The notes under the pieces were generated by a model. It worked only from the letters and a program-made list of their open reading frames with translations. It was not told the DNA's origin and made no database searches. This document shows positions 16,438-27,670 of a DNA stretch of 64,000 bases, in pieces (the first letter of the stretch is position 1; each line of letters starts with the position of its first letter). The DNA is from Micromonospora nigra (GTDB taxonomy: Bacteria; Actinomycetota; Actinomycetes; Mycobacteriales; Micromonosporaceae): the NCBI RefSeq assembly GCF_900091585.1, contig NZ_FMHT01000003.1, positions 4,827,501 through 4,891,500 of the forward strand, read 5' to 3'. The translations under genes were made by a program, and so were the position numbers.

Positions 16438-17076
16438 ATGATCCGGGTGTTCCTGCTCGACGACCACGAGGTCGTCCGTCGAGGCCTTGCCGACCTGCTC
16501 ACCAACAGTGGTGACATCGAGGTGGTCGGCGAGTCCGGCTCCGCGCAGGAGGCGGCCCGCCGCATCCCGGCGTTGCGGCCCGACGTGGCGATCCTCGACG
16601 CCCGGCTGCCCGACGGCAACGGCATCGACGTGTGCCGCGACATCCGGGCGGTGGACTCCTCGATCAAGGGCCTGATCCTCACCTCGTACGAGGACGACGA
16701 GGCGCTCTTCGCGGCGATCATGGCCGGCGCGTCCGGTTACGTGCTCAAGCAGATCCGGGGCACCGACCTGGTGGACGCCGTCCGTCGCGTCGCCGCCGGG
16801 CAGTCGCTGCTCGACCCGGCCATCACCACCCGCGTGCTGGATCGCATCCGCAGCGGCGTGGAGCAGCCCCGCGAGCTGGAGTCACTCACCGAGCAGGAAC
16901 GGCGGATCCTGGAGTACGTGGCCGAGGGCCTGACCAACCGGGAGATCGCCGGGAAGATGTTCCTGGCCGAGAAGACGGTCAAGAACTACGTGTCGAGCGT
17001 GCTGGCCAAGCTGGGCCTGGAACGGCGCACCCAGGCGGCGGTGCTGGCGACCCGCCTGCTCGGTAAGTCCCACTGA
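16438..17076 (+). CDS. devR: DevR/DosR-like NarL-LuxR response regulator
   Basis: 212 residues, close to the length of mycobacterial DosR. The receiver domain (1-120) has FLLDDHEVVRRGL and the phosphoacceptor D54 in AILDARLPDGNG, the same position as Asp54 of DosR. TSY and the Lys of GYVLKQI complete the pocket. The LuxR output domain has LTEQERRILEYVAEGLTNREIA and MFLAEKTVKNYVSSVLAKLG, whose recognition helix matches DosR almost exactly; therefore the same DNA box is expected. It should activate hypoxia or dormancy genes when phosphorylated. The likely partner kinase is the next gene, convergent with it rather than in one operon. Confidence 0.93.
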   Translation: MIRVFLLDDHEVVRRGLADLLTNSGDIEVVGESGSAQEAARRIPALRPDVAILDARLPDGNGIDVCRDIRAVDSSIKGLILTSYEDDEALFAAIMAGASGYVLKQIRGTDLVDAVRRVAAGQSLLDPAITTRVLDRIRSGVEQPRELESLTEQERRILEYVAEGLTNREIAGKMFLAEKTVKNYVSSVLAKLGLERRTQAAVLATRLLGKSH

Positions 17077-17080
17077 CCCA

Positions 17081-17102
17081 CCGCCTCCGCGAAGGAGGGC
17101 GG
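17081..17102. terminator. Hairpin between convergent response regulator and kinase genes
   Basis: CCGCCTCC at 17081-17088 can pair with GGAGGGCGG at 17094-17102, with one bulged G and a GCGAA loop. It fills the 31-bp gap between the two stops. Confidence 0.45.
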
Positions 17103-17107
17103 CGGGA

Positions 17108-18844
<1,737 letters not shown>

Positions 18845-18876
18845 CTATCGCCCGCGCGATCCGGCCTGCACCGTCG

Positions 18877-19884
18877 CTACTCGCGGTGACCGTCGACGGC
18901 GGACGTGTCCACCACCTGGGCGCGCTCCAGGCGGGGGGTGTGCGAGGGGCCGGCGTGTGCCGGATCGGCGATCCCCAGCCGCAGCACCAGGTACGGGTGA
19001 CCGAGGCCGGCCAGCAACTGACGCAGCGTCTGCCGGGTGCCGGGGACCTCCACCACCCCGCTCAGCGGCACCACCGACACCCCGAGCCGGGTGGCGGTCA
19101 GCCACGCCGCCGACAGGGCCTCCCCGGCGCGCAGCCAGCTGTCCGGTTCGTCCTCGTCGCCGTAGAGCAGCCCGTACGTGGCGGCCCGGTCGTGGCCCGG
19201 CCCCACGGGCAGGGTGCCGGGACGACCGAAGTCACGGGCCGGGACGGTGGTCTGCGGGGCCTGCTCGGGCAGCACCTCCGGGGGCAGCCCGGACCCGCCG
19301 GTGCGGCTGGTCCAGTAGTCCAGTTCCTCGCGTAGCTGCGGGTCCTCCGCTTCCACCGTGGCCGCCTGTGAGGCGGCGGCGGCCAGCTGGAGCATCTGGT
19401 CGGGGCCGAGGACCTGGACGCGGGCGCCCTCCCGGCCGGCCGCCGCGGCGATGGCGGTCAGCGCGACGGCGGGCACCTGCTCGTCGCTGACCGGCCGCCG
19501 GTCGGTGTGTCGGATCTGCATGCACTGCACCATGTGCATCGCGTCGGGTTCGGCGCCGGTGTGTCGCAGGTCGGTGAACCGGGCCAGCAGGTCCGGGTCG
19601 CCCGGCTCGGGCAGTCGGTGCACCGTCGCCGTCCAGCCCTCGGCGGCCAGCGCGAGCCGCGCGTGGTGCAGGGCCGCGCCGCAGCTCAGGGCGAGCAGCA
19701 GCCCTTCCGGGTCGGTGGCGGTGAGCCGCCGGTCGGCGGCCACCCGGAGTTCCAGTGTGTCGGGCAGCACCCGCCACCGCCAGGGCTGGGTGTTGTGCAC
19801 CGACGGGGCGTGGCCGGCCATCGCGGCGGCCTCCGCGAGTGCGGTGGTCAGCGGGTGGTCCGTCGCCGGCGTCTGGTGGCTCAT
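18877..19884 (-). CDS. Acg-type FMN-binding protein of nitroreductase fold (second copy)
   Basis: 335 residues from ATG 19884, with AAAGG 8 bp upstream; a frame extending 15 residues further has no site. It shares APSVHNTQPWRWRV, LALSCGAALHHARLAL and SVVPLSGVVEVPGTRQTLRQLL with the first copy, so the two are diverged paralogs. It lies 41 bp upstream of the DevS-like gene in the same direction, and the two may be co-transcribed from the region holding the DosR-box-like site at 20031-20044. Confidence 0.87.
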   Translation of the reverse strand: MSHQTPATDHPLTTALAEAAAMAGHAPSVHNTQPWRWRVLPDTLELRVAADRRLTATDPEGLLLALSCGAALHHARLALAAEGWTATVHRLPEPGDPDLLARFTDLRHTGAEPDAMHMVQCMQIRHTDRRPVSDEQVPAVALTAIAAAAGREGARVQVLGPDQMLQLAAAASQAATVEAEDPQLREELDYWTSRTGGSGLPPEVLPEQAPQTTVPARDFGRPGTLPVGPGHDRAATYGLLYGDEDEPDSWLRAGEALSAAWLTATRLGVSVVPLSGVVEVPGTRQTLRQLLAGLGHPYLVLRLGIADPAHAGPSHTPRLERAQVVDTSAVDGHRE

Positions 19885-20030
19885 CGTCACGACCTTTCCG
19901 TGTCTCCCCATCCTGCCGCACCCGGTCACGGCCGCGGGGGCGGGTCGGGTTCATCCTGGCTTATCCCACGGTGTCCCGCACGGCCCGGGGTGTGTCCCCG
20001 GCGCGGCGGTGTGTCGGTTCGGTGGTTACG

Positions 20031-20044
20031 CGGACCACCGTCCG
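20031..20044. promoter_or_regulatory. DosR-box-like palindrome between second Acg gene and P-type ATPase gene
   Basis: CGGACCACCGTCCG is a perfect GGAC-N4-GTCC palindrome with C/G outer bases instead of G/C. It lies in the divergent region, 147 bp from the Acg start and about 55 bp from the ATPase start. Confidence 0.45.
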
Positions 20045-20098
20045 TGCCCCGGCCGGGGTTGCGACGATCTCCTGGTGGGGGCGCAACCGAGACAGTGC

Positions 20099-21955
20099 GT
20101 GCCGGAACAGCCGGCGCGGCGTGGCCGGACGGGCTGGTGGCAGTGGATGCCGCTGGCCGGGCTGACGGCGCTGGTCCTGGGCGGGGCCGTGCTGCGGCTC
20201 ACCGGCCGGCCCGGCGCTGCCGGCGCGGTCTGGGCGGCGGCCACGGCGGCGGCGCTGCTGCCGGCGGTCTGGTCGATGCTGCGCGACCTGTGGCGGCGGC
20301 GGTTCGGGGTGGACGTCATCGCGGTGCTGGCGCTGGCCGGGGCCCTCGGTGTCGGCGAGTACCTCGCCGGCGCGGTCATCGCGGTGATGGTGGCCACCGG
20401 CCGCTCGCTGGAGGTGTACGCCCAGCGGCGGGCCACCCGGGACCTGCGTGCCCTGCTGGCCCACGCCCCGCGGACGGCCCGGCGGCGCACTCCCGACGGT
20501 GGGGTGGAGGTGGTGCCGCTGGACCAGGTGGCCGCCGGTGACCGGCTGCTCGTCGGTCCCGGCGACGTCGTCGGCGTCGACGGGGTCACCGAGGCGGCGG
20601 CGACCCTGGACGAGTCGGTGGTGACCGGCGAGTCCCGGCTCGTCCAGCGCGCCGAGGGCGAGGCGGTGGCCAGCGGCGTGGTCAACGCTGGCGCAGCGTT
20701 CGGGCTGCGGGCCACCACCGACGCGGCCGGCAGCACGTACGCGGGGATCGTGCGGCTGGCCGAGGAGGCCACGGCCCGCAAGGCCCCGACGGTGCGGCTG
20801 GCCGACCGGTACGCGGTGGCGTTCGTGCCGTTCACCCTCGCCCTGGCAGGGTTGGGTTGGGCGCTGTCGGGGGAGTTCGTGCGGGCGGTGGCGGTGCTCG
20901 TGGTGGCCACCCCCTGCCCGTTGCTGCTGGCCACCCCGATCGCGATCGTGTCGGGGCTGTCGCGGGTGGCCCGGCGGGGGGTGCTGGTCCGCGACGGCGG
21001 CTCCCTGGAGTTGCTGGGCCGGGCCCGCACCCTGCTGGTCGACAAGACCGGCACGCTGACCGCCGGCCGACCCCGGGCCGCCGCACAGGTCACGGCGCCC
21101 GGCCTCGACCCGGACGAGGTGCTGCGGCTGGCCGCCAGCGTCGAACAGCTCTCTCCGCATGTGCTGGCCGCCGCCCTCGTGCGCCAGGCCCGCGACCGGG
21201 GGTTGCCGCTGGTCACGCCGACGGACGTCACCGAGGAGCCGGGACGCGGCGTCGCTGGTCGGGTCGACGGGCGGCTCGTCCGGGTCGGCCAGCTCACCGG
21301 CGAGCTACCGGCGTGGACGGAGCAGGCCCGGTCGCGGGCGGAGGAGGCCGGCTGGGCGGTGGTGTGGGTCAGCGACGCCGGTGGGCCGCTGGGGGCGGTG
21401 CTGCTGGCGGATCCGGTACGCCCCGACGCCCGGGACACGGTGCGTCGGCTGCGCGCGGCCGGGCTGACCCGGATCGTCATGGTGACCGGCGACCGGTCGG
21501 TCGTCGCGGGACGGGTCGCCGCGGAGGTGGGGGTGGACGACGTGCTCGCCCGCTGCACCCCGGCGGAGAAGGTGGACCGGGTGCGCGCCGAGGCGGGACG
21601 GGCCGTGACCGTCATGGTCGGCGACGGGGTGAACGACGCACCCGCGCTGGCCGAGGCCCACGTGGGGGTGGCGATGGGTGCCACCGGGGCGACGGCGGCG
21701 GCCGACGTCGCCGACGCGGTGCTGACCGTGGACCGGCTCGACCCGCTCGCCGACGCCGTGGAGATCGCCCGGTATGCCCGCCGGATCGCCGTGCAGAGCG
21801 CCACGATCGGCATGGGCCTGGCGCTCGTGGCGATGGGGTTCGCGGCGGCCGGATTCCTGCCGCCGGTCGTCGGGGCCTTCCTCCAGGAGGGCATCGACGT
21901 GCTGGTCATCCTCAACGCGCTGCGGGCGCTCGGTGGTGGGGTGCGCAACGCGTGA
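20099..21955 (+). CDS. P1B-like heavy-metal-type P-type ATPase with CPL motif
   Basis: About 618 residues if GTG 20099 is the start; ATG 20147 is an alternative and neither has a clear ribosome-binding site. There is no N-terminal HMA domain. Four membrane segments precede the actuator domain (TGES in SVVTGESRL). TPCPLLLATPIAIV holds a CPL membrane motif in place of CPC/CPH. The phosphorylation loop has DKTGTLT, and GDGVNDAPALAEAHVGVAMG closes the ATPase domain. The usual HP dipeptide reads SPHVLA (HV). The transported ion is unknown. It is divergent from the second Acg gene across a DosR-box-like site; P-type ATPase CtpF belongs to the DosR regulon in mycobacteria, though it is of another type. 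Confidence 0.85.
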   Translation: MPEQPARRGRTGWWQWMPLAGLTALVLGGAVLRLTGRPGAAGAVWAAATAAALLPAVWSMLRDLWRRRFGVDVIAVLALAGALGVGEYLAGAVIAVMVATGRSLEVYAQRRATRDLRALLAHAPRTARRRTPDGGVEVVPLDQVAAGDRLLVGPGDVVGVDGVTEAAATLDESVVTGESRLVQRAEGEAVASGVVNAGAAFGLRATTDAAGSTYAGIVRLAEEATARKAPTVRLADRYAVAFVPFTLALAGLGWALSGEFVRAVAVLVVATPCPLLLATPIAIVSGLSRVARRGVLVRDGGSLELLGRARTLLVDKTGTLTAGRPRAAAQVTAPGLDPDEVLRLAASVEQLSPHVLAAALVRQARDRGLPLVTPTDVTEEPGRGVAGRVDGRLVRVGQLTGELPAWTEQARSRAEEAGWAVVWVSDAGGPLGAVLLADPVRPDARDTVRRLRAAGLTRIVMVTGDRSVVAGRVAAEVGVDDVLARCTPAEKVDRVRAEAGRAVTVMVGDGVNDAPALAEAHVGVAMGATGATAAADVADAVLTVDRLDPLADAVEIARYARRIAVQSATIGMGLALVAMGFAAAGFLPPVVGAFLQEGIDVLVILNALRALGGGVRNA

Positions 21956-21985
21956 CGCCGGCCGGAGGTGGTCCGGCCGGCGTCA
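21951..21985. terminator. Bidirectional hairpin terminator
   Basis: Perfect 15-bp stem (21951-21965 with 21971-21985) and GGTGG loop, overlapping the ATPase stop and lying 7 bp from the stop of the convergent universal stress gene. Confidence 0.8.
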
Positions 21986-21992
21986 CACCCGT

Positions 21993-22862
21993 TCAGCGTT
22001 CCCGCACCACCGCGACCGGGCAGTGCGCGTGCTGGATCAGCTGCTGGCTGACCGAGCCGAGCAGCATCCCCTTCAACCCGCCGTGGCCCCGGGAGCCGAC
22101 CACGACGAGCTGGGCGTTGCGGCTGGCGTCGACCAGCAGCGGGGCGGGCGCGGCGACCGCCACCTCGACGGTCAGCTCCACGTCCGGGAAGTCCGTACGC
22201 CAGCGTTCCAGCGACTCGTCCAGCTCGGCACCCTCGGCGGCCAATGCCACCTTCGGGTCGGGCTCCGGCTGCCAGGGCGCGTTCGGCGGCTGCCAGGCCC
22301 GGACCACGTGCAGCGGCACCTTCCGGAAGGCGGCCTGCTCGAACGCGAAGCCGAGCGCCTTCAGGGAGTACTCGGAGCCGTCCACCCCCACCGCGACGTG
22401 GCCGGCGCGACCACCCTCGACGGCTCCGCCCCGCACCACGACCACCGGGCAGTGGGCGTGCGCGCTGACCGCCACCGCGGTGGACCCGGCGAGCAGGCCG
22501 GCGAAGCCGCCGTGCCCCCGGCTGCCCAGCACCAGCAGGGCGGCCCGGGCGGACCGTTCCTCCAGCACCAGGGCCGGTGGCCCGTCGAGCACCTCGCCGT
22601 GCACCGTGATGTCGGGATGTGTCGCGGCGGCGTCGCCGGCCGCCTTGGCCACCAGTTCCTCCACCTGCCGGCGGGCTGTCTCGTCCGGCCACACGCCGGG
22701 GGCGACGCCGGGGCCGATCCAGCCGGCCACGGTGAGCCATTCGAAGACGTACGCCAGCCGGACAGGTCGAGCGCTGCGGCCCGCCTCGTCCAGCGCCCAC
22801 CGCAGTGCCGTCGCCGCGTCGGGGGAACCGTCGTAGCCGACCAGGATCTCGTCGCTGCTCAT
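21993..22862 (-). CDS. Universal stress protein, two UspA domains
   Basis: 289 residues in two tandem UspA domains. Each carries the ATP-binding G-x2-G-x9-G(S/T) signature: GSRGHGGFAGLLAGST in the first and GSRGHGGLKGMLLGSV in the second. The N-terminus EILVGYDGSPDAATAL is typical. Tandem Usp proteins are induced by DosR in mycobacteria and are thought to bind ATP and help non-growing survival. It lies 13 bp downstream of the phosphoketolase gene in the same direction, thus co-transcribed. Confidence 0.92.
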   Translation of the reverse strand: MSSDEILVGYDGSPDAATALRWALDEAGRSARPVRLAYVFEWLTVAGWIGPGVAPGVWPDETARRQVEELVAKAAGDAAATHPDITVHGEVLDGPPALVLEERSARAALLVLGSRGHGGFAGLLAGSTAVAVSAHAHCPVVVVRGGAVEGGRAGHVAVGVDGSEYSLKALGFAFEQAAFRKVPLHVVRAWQPPNAPWQPEPDPKVALAAEGAELDESLERWRTDFPDVELTVEVAVAAPAPLLVDASRNAQLVVVGSRGHGGLKGMLLGSVSQQLIQHAHCPVAVVRER

Positions 22863-22875
22863 CGGATTCGCCTCC

Positions 22876-25269
22876 TCACCGGTTGGTCTGGTCGCTCTCG
22901 CGTACCCAGCGCCACTCCGCCACCCGGGGGTCGTCCTCGCCGAACCGGCGGGTGTGGTCCCGGCAGGCCTGCCGGGCGTCGACCATCTCCTGGCGCAGGT
23001 GGGCGGCGCGGGCGGCCAGCCCCGGCACCCGGTCGATCACGTCGATGACCAGGTGGAAGCGGTCCAGGTCGTTGAGCATCACCATGTCGAACGGCGTGGT
23101 GGTGGTGCCCTCCTCCTTGTAGCCGCGCACGTGCAGGTTGGCGTGGTTGGTGCGCCGGTAGGTCAGCCGGTGGATCAGCCAGGGGTAGCCGTGGTAGGCG
23201 AAGATGATCGGCTTGTCGTCGGTGAAGATCGTGTCGAACTCCGAGTCGGGCAGCCCGTGCGGGTGCTCCGACGGCGGTTGCAGGCGCATCAGGTCGACCA
23301 CGTTGACCACCCGTACCTTCAGGTCGGGCAGGTGCTGGTGCAGCAGGTCCGCAGCCGCCAGGGTCTCCAGCGTCGGCACGTCCCCGGCGCAGGCGAGCAC
23401 CACGTCCGGTTCGCTGCCGGTGTCGGTGCTGGCCCAGTCCCAGATGCCCAACCCGCGACGGCAGTGTTGCACCGCCTGGTCCATGGTCAGCCAGTTCGGC
23501 GCGGGCTGCTTGCCGGCCACCACCACGTTGATGTAATGCCGGCTGCGCAGGCAGTGGTCCATGGTGGACAGCAGCGTGTTGGCGTCCGGCGGCAGGTAGA
23601 CGCGCACCACCTCGGCCTTCTTGTTCATGACGTGGTCGATGAAGCCCGGATCCTGGTGGGAGAAGCCGTTGTGGTCCTGCCGCCACACGTGGCTCGACAG
23701 CAGGTAGTTCAGCGACGCGACCGGCATCCGCCACGGGATGTCCCGGGTCACCTTCAGCCACTTGGCGTGCTGGTTGACCATCGAGTCGACGATGTGGATG
23801 AACGCCTCGTAGCTGGTGAAGATGCCGTGCCGGCCGGTCAGCAGGTAGCCCTCCAGCCAGCCCTGGCACAGGTGCTCGGAGAGCACCTCCATGACCCGCC
23901 CGTCGGGGGACAGGTGGTCGTCGCCGGGCACCGTGCCGGCCACCCAGGCCCGGTCGGTCACCTCGAACGCCGCGCCGAGCCGGTTCGAGGCCACCTCGTC
24001 GGGGCCGAACAGGCGGAACGTCTGCGGGTTGGCGCTGATCACGTCGCGGACCCACTTGCCCAGCTCGCCGGTGGCCCCGGCGACGGGCTGACCCGGACGG
24101 GTGACGTCGACGCCGTACTCCCGGAAGTCCGGCAGGACCAGGTTGCGCAGCACGACGCCGCCGTTGGTCACCGGGTTGGCGCTCATCCGCAGGTCGCCGG
24201 TGGGGGGCAGCGCCGCCAGCTCGGCCACGGGTGCGCCGGTGGCGTCGAACAGTTCCTCCGGCCGGTAGCTGCGCAGCCAGCGCTCCAGCTCGGCCAGGTG
24301 CGCCGGGTTGTTCCTGACCGCCGACAGCGGGACCTGGTGGGAGCGGTACGTGCCCTCTACCCGCTTGCCGTCGACGTCGTGCGGGCCGGTCCAGCCCTTC
24401 GGCGTCCGCAGCACGATCATCGGCCAGCGGGGACGCTCCACGGTGCCGCCCGAGCGGGCCCTGCGCTGGATCGCGGCGATCTCGTCGAGTGCCCGGTCGA
24501 GGGTGGCGGCGAGGGTCTGGTGCACGGTGGCGGGGTCGTCGCCGGCCACCACGTACGGCTGGTAGCCGAAGCCCCGCATCATGTCGACCAGGTCGGACTC
24601 GGGGATCCGGTCGAGCACCGTCGGGTTGGCGATCTTGTAGCCGTTGAGGTGCAGGATGGGCAGCACCGCGCCGTCCCGGGCCGGGTTCAGGAACACGTTG
24701 GACAGCCAGCTGCCCGCGAGCGGCCCGGTCTCCGCCTCGCCGTCGCCGATCACGCAGGCCACCAGGAGGTCCGGGTTGTCGAACGCCGCGCCGTAGGCGT
24801 GGCTCAGCGCGTACCCCAGTTCGCCGCCCTCGTGGATCGAACCCGGCACCTCCGGTGCCACGTGGCTCGGGATGCCGCCGGGGAAGGAGAACTGGCGGAA
24901 CAGTTTGGCCATCCCGGCCTCGTCGCGGCCGATGTGGTGGTACAGCTCGCTGTAGGTGCCCTCCAGCCAGGTGTTGGCGACCAGGGCCGGACCACCGTGG
25001 CCGGGGCCGGTGACGAAGATGGCCTGCTGGTCACGGGCGACGATGACCCGGTTCAGGTGGGCGTAGAGCAGGTTCAGGCCGGGGCTGGTGCCCCAGTGGC
25101 CGAGCAGCCGCGGCTTGACGTGTTCCGGGGCCAACGGCTCGCGCAGCAGGGGATTGTCCAGCAGGTAGATCTGCCCGACGGTGAGGTAGTTCGCCGCCCG
25201 CCAGTAGGCGTCCAGCCGGCGCAGCTCGTCTTCGGTCAGGGGGCTGTGCAGGTCTACAGCGGTTTCCAT
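22876..25269 (-). CDS. xfp: Phosphoketolase (xylulose-5-phosphate / fructose-6-phosphate)
   Basis: 797 residues, full family length. The N-terminal domain has [20 protein letters not shown] and [10 protein letters not shown], and the thiamine-diphosphate motif is [14 protein letters not shown]. Later conserved segments include GYGYQP-like [27 protein letters not shown] and NVVDLMRL. It splits xylulose-5-P (or fructose-6-P) with phosphate into acetyl-P and glyceraldehyde-3-P (or erythrose-4-P), giving ATP without oxygen. It leads an operon with the universal stress gene. A DosR-box-like site 89 bp upstream suggests hypoxic induction. Pentoses from the nearby xylan locus could also feed it. Confidence 0.95.
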   Translation of the reverse strand: METAVDLHSPLTEDELRRLDAYWRAANYLTVGQIYLLDNPLLREPLAPEHVKPRLLGHWGTSPGLNLLYAHLNRVIVARDQQAIFVTGPGHGGPALVANTWLEGTYSELYHHIGRDEAGMAKLFRQFSFPGGIPSHVAPEVPGSIHEGGELGYALSHAYGAAFDNPDLLVACVIGDGEAETGPLAGSWLSNVFLNPARDGAVLPILHLNGYKIANPTVLDRIPESDLVDMMRGFGYQPYVVAGDDPATVHQTLAATLDRALDEIAAIQRRARSGGTVERPRWPMIVLRTPKGWTGPHDVDGKRVEGTYRSHQVPLSAVRNNPAHLAELERWLRSYRPEELFDATGAPVAELAALPPTGDLRMSANPVTNGGVVLRNLVLPDFREYGVDVTRPGQPVAGATGELGKWVRDVISANPQTFRLFGPDEVASNRLGAAFEVTDRAWVAGTVPGDDHLSPDGRVMEVLSEHLCQGWLEGYLLTGRHGIFTSYEAFIHIVDSMVNQHAKWLKVTRDIPWRMPVASLNYLLSSHVWRQDHNGFSHQDPGFIDHVMNKKAEVVRVYLPPDANTLLSTMDHCLRSRHYINVVVAGKQPAPNWLTMDQAVQHCRRGLGIWDWASTDTGSEPDVVLACAGDVPTLETLAAADLLHQHLPDLKVRVVNVVDLMRLQPPSEHPHGLPDSEFDTIFTDDKPIIFAYHGYPWLIHRLTYRRTNHANLHVRGYKEEGTTTTPFDMVMLNDLDRFHLVIDVIDRVPGLAARAAHLRQEMVDARQACRDHTRRFGEDDPRVAEWRWVRESDQTNR

Positions 25270-25357
25270 GCTGACTGAGCCTCTCGCAGGTCGGGGGACT
25301 TCGCATCTCGAACTGGTGGTGCACGTCCAGGATCGTCCTGTCGACGGATGTGGATCA

Positions 25358-25371
25358 GGGCCAATGGTCCC
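25358..25371. promoter_or_regulatory. DosR-box-like palindrome upstream of phosphoketolase
   Basis: GGGCCAATGGTCCC fits GGG(A/C)C-N4-G(T/G)CCC on both arms and has an AT-containing centre like the mycobacterial box. It is 89 bp upstream of the phosphoketolase start and 4 bp past the stop of the upstream universal stress gene. Confidence 0.65.
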
Positions 25372-25374
25372 GCG

Positions 25375-26205
25375 TCAGCCGGGCTGCTGGGCCCCGTTGA
25401 CCAGACCGCGTACCACCATCACCGGCGCGGGGGAGTGGTAGAGCAGGGACTGGGCCACCGCCCCGAGCATCCCCCGCCGCGGCTCGTCGCCCCGCGCGGC
25501 GACCACCGCGACCTGCGCCGAGCGGGACTGGTCGACGAGCACGTGCCCCGGTTCGCCGTGGATGGCGTGGCATTCGACGGCGACGTCCTGGTGTCGGCCC
25601 GCGCAGTCGGCGACGATCCGGGCGAGCCGGTCCGTGGCCTGTTCGTCGGTCTCACCGCGCTCGACCACCCGCACCGCGAGCAGGCGGGACCGGCGGCGCG
25701 AGGCGCAGTCGAACGCCCAGCGCAGGGCGAGCCGGGAGAGGTGGGATCCGTCGACGCCCACCAGCACCGGGCCGAGCGGGGGTGGTTCGTGACGGGCCAC
25801 CAGCACCGGGCAGTCCGCCCGCGCCGCGATCTGCACGGCCGGGGCGTCGGCGAACACGCGGTGGTCGTGGCCGGCCATGCCGCTGTCCCCGACGGCGACG
25901 AGGAAAGCCGAGACGGACCTGCGGACCAGGGTCGTCACCGCCGAACCCTCGACGATCTCGGCGCCCACCGGTAGCGCCGGCTCGCATTCGTTGGCGACCG
26001 CCGCCGCCCGGGAGACCAGTTCCTCGGCCTGCGCCCGTGGCCCGACCACCGAGGGGGCCTCGAACGCGGAGTCCCAGTCGAACGCGTGCAGCAGGAGCAG
26101 GGGTCGCTGGTGCAGGGCGGCCTCCCGCGCGGCCACCCGGACCGCCGGGAAGGTGCGCTCGGAGGAGACCCCGACCAACACCGCGGCGTCGGCGGCTGCC
26201 GCCAT
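25375..26205 (-). CDS. Universal stress protein, two UspA domains (second locus)
   Basis: 276 residues with two UspA-like halves. The first begins AVLVGVSSERTFPAV, an altered N-terminal strand; GDSGMAGHDHRVFADAP replaces the canonical glycine loop, so its ATP site is probably degenerate. The second half has PVLVGVDGSHLSRLAL and AARGDEPRRGMLGAV. It ends 106 bp before the phosphoketolase start in the same direction, with the DosR-box-like site between them. It is diverged from the protein at 21993-22862. Confidence 0.88.
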   Translation of the reverse strand: MAAAADAAVLVGVSSERTFPAVRVAAREAALHQRPLLLLHAFDWDSAFEAPSVVGPRAQAEELVSRAAAVANECEPALPVGAEIVEGSAVTTLVRRSVSAFLVAVGDSGMAGHDHRVFADAPAVQIAARADCPVLVARHEPPPLGPVLVGVDGSHLSRLALRWAFDCASRRRSRLLAVRVVERGETDEQATDRLARIVADCAGRHQDVAVECHAIHGEPGHVLVDQSRSAQVAVVAARGDEPRRGMLGAVAQSLLYHSPAPVMVVRGLVNGAQQPG

Positions 26206-26282
26206 CCGACATCACCTCCGCAGGTGTCGCGCCCGGTTCCCCTGTCGAGGCTAGTCGTGGCGGCGACGGTCGGCGTGGTGGT

Positions 26283-27110
26283 TCAGCGGAACTGCAGTCT
26301 GTTGACCGTGTCGAAGACCCGGGCGCCGAGGAGGCGGCGGCTGTGCACCATCGCCCACGCCGCGACGGTCACCAGGTAGCGGGTGCGCGGACGGCGGACG
26401 GTCACCGCCCGCTCGATCACCCGGGCCACCGTCTCGGGGCTGGCGGCGAGCAGCCTGTTGCCGTACGAGCGGGTCATCGTCGCATCGACGGCGGCGACCA
26501 GCTTCCCGTACGGGCCGGAGGGTTGCTCCCGCGCGCCGAGCGACCCGGCGGCGACGGCCCCGAACCCGGTGCGGATCAGGCCCGGTTCGACGATCGCCAC
26601 GTCGATGCCGAAGGGGCGCACCTCCTGGCGCAGCGCGTCGGAGATCGCCTCCACGGCGTACTTGCTGGCGTGGTAGTAGCCCCCGCCGGGGAAGACGACG
26701 CGCCCGCCCATGGAGCTGACGTTGATGATCCGGCCCCGACCCGCCCGTCGCATTCCCGGTAGGACGAGCTGGGTGAGTCGGCTCAGCCCGAACACGTTCG
26801 TCTCGAACTGCGCCCGGACCCGGTCGAGTGGGGTTTCCTCGATCGGGCCGTACTCGCCGTAGCCCGCGTTGTTGACCAGGACGTCGACCTGGCCGTGGTC
26901 GGCCTCGATCGCGGCGACCGCCGCGCGCATCGACGCCTCGTCGGTGACGTCCAGGGGGACCAGGCGGGCACCGGCCCCGGCCAGGTCGGCGATCGCCTCG
27001 ACCTTGCGGGCGGTGGCGTAGACGGTCAGGTCGGGGCGGCGGGCGAGCCGGCGCACGGTGGCCCGGCCGATGCCGGAGGAGGTGCCGGTGATCAGGACGG
27101 TGGTGGTCAT
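26283..27110 (-). CDS. Short-chain dehydrogenase/reductase
   Basis: 275 residues from ATG 27110; the longer reading frame overlaps the upstream TetR gene and is discarded. The NAD(P) motif is LITGTSSGIGRATV (GxxxGxG), then NNAGYG, and the catalytic YHASKYA (YxxxK). A hydrophobic tail follows (RYLVTVAAWAMV), seen in membrane-associated SDRs. The substrate is unknown. Its start overlaps the stop of the TetR gene by 4 bases, so the two form an operon and the TetR protein probably controls it. Confidence 0.9.
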   Translation of the reverse strand: MTTTVLITGTSSGIGRATVRRLARRPDLTVYATARKVEAIADLAGAGARLVPLDVTDEASMRAAVAAIEADHGQVDVLVNNAGYGEYGPIEETPLDRVRAQFETNVFGLSRLTQLVLPGMRRAGRGRIINVSSMGGRVVFPGGGYYHASKYAVEAISDALRQEVRPFGIDVAIVEPGLIRTGFGAVAAGSLGAREQPSGPYGKLVAAVDATMTRSYGNRLLAASPETVARVIERAVTVRRPRTRYLVTVAAWAMVHSRRLLGARVFDTVNRLQFR

Positions 27111-27670
27111 GCGGGGTCTCCCAGTGTCATCAGGCCGGCGACGGTCAGGGCGACGCCGGCGCGCAGTCGTTGCCGGGGCAGGTCGGGGTTGGTGACGTCG
27201 GCCTCCAGGCCGCGGGTCAGGGCGACGAGCACGTCGGCGACGGCCCGGGCCCGGGGGCCGGCGGTCTCCGCGAGCACCCCGGCCACCACGTCGGTGATGT
27301 CCCGGGTGTACGTCGTGGCGAGGTCGCCGGTGAGTTTCGCGCTGGTGTCGAGCAGTTCGGTCGCGTGTCGGCTGTCCCGGTGCAGGGTGAGGGTCAGCTC
27401 CAACTTCGCGGCGAGCACGTCGTACAGCCGCTGTTCCAGGGTGCGGTCGGGGGCCTGGGCGAGGTGGCGTGCCTGGTGCAGGGATCCGGTGAAGAGGCGT
27501 TCGGCGAGCCGGCGGAAGGCGTCGTCCTTGTTGCGGACGTACTGGTAGACGGCGGGTCGGGACATGCCGGCCTCGGCGGCGATGTCGTCCATGGTCGTGC
27601 GGCGCATCCCGTGCCGGGTGAAGCACGCGTACGCCGCCGTCAGGATCGTCTCCAGCCGGTCGCTTGACAT
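27107..27670 (-). CDS. TetR family transcriptional regulator
   Basis: 187 residues from ATG 27670. The head has TTMDDIAAEAGMSRPAVYQYVRNKDDAFRRL, a standard TetR helix-turn-helix. It is translationally coupled to the SDR gene downstream. A palindrome directly upstream (27673-27704) is the likely autoregulatory operator. Confidence 0.9.
   Translation of the reverse strand: MSSDRLETILTAAYACFTRHGMRRTTMDDIAAEAGMSRPAVYQYVRNKDDAFRRLAERLFTGSLHQARHLAQAPDRTLEQRLYDVLAAKLELTLTLHRDSRHATELLDTSAKLTGDLATTYTRDITDVVAGVLAETAGPRARAVADVLVALTRGLEADVTNPDLPRQRLRAGVALTVAGLMTLGDPA

Noticed and set aside
20026..22800. Minus-strand open frame of 924 codons
   Set aside because: Antisense to the P-type ATPase and out of frame with the universal stress gene; composition is a Ser/Thr/Arg/Pro shadow of GC-rich DNA.
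22954..25278. Plus-strand open frame of 774 codons
   Set aside because: Antisense to phosphoketolase, which has its full set of family motifs; the product is Val/Gly/His-rich without domains.
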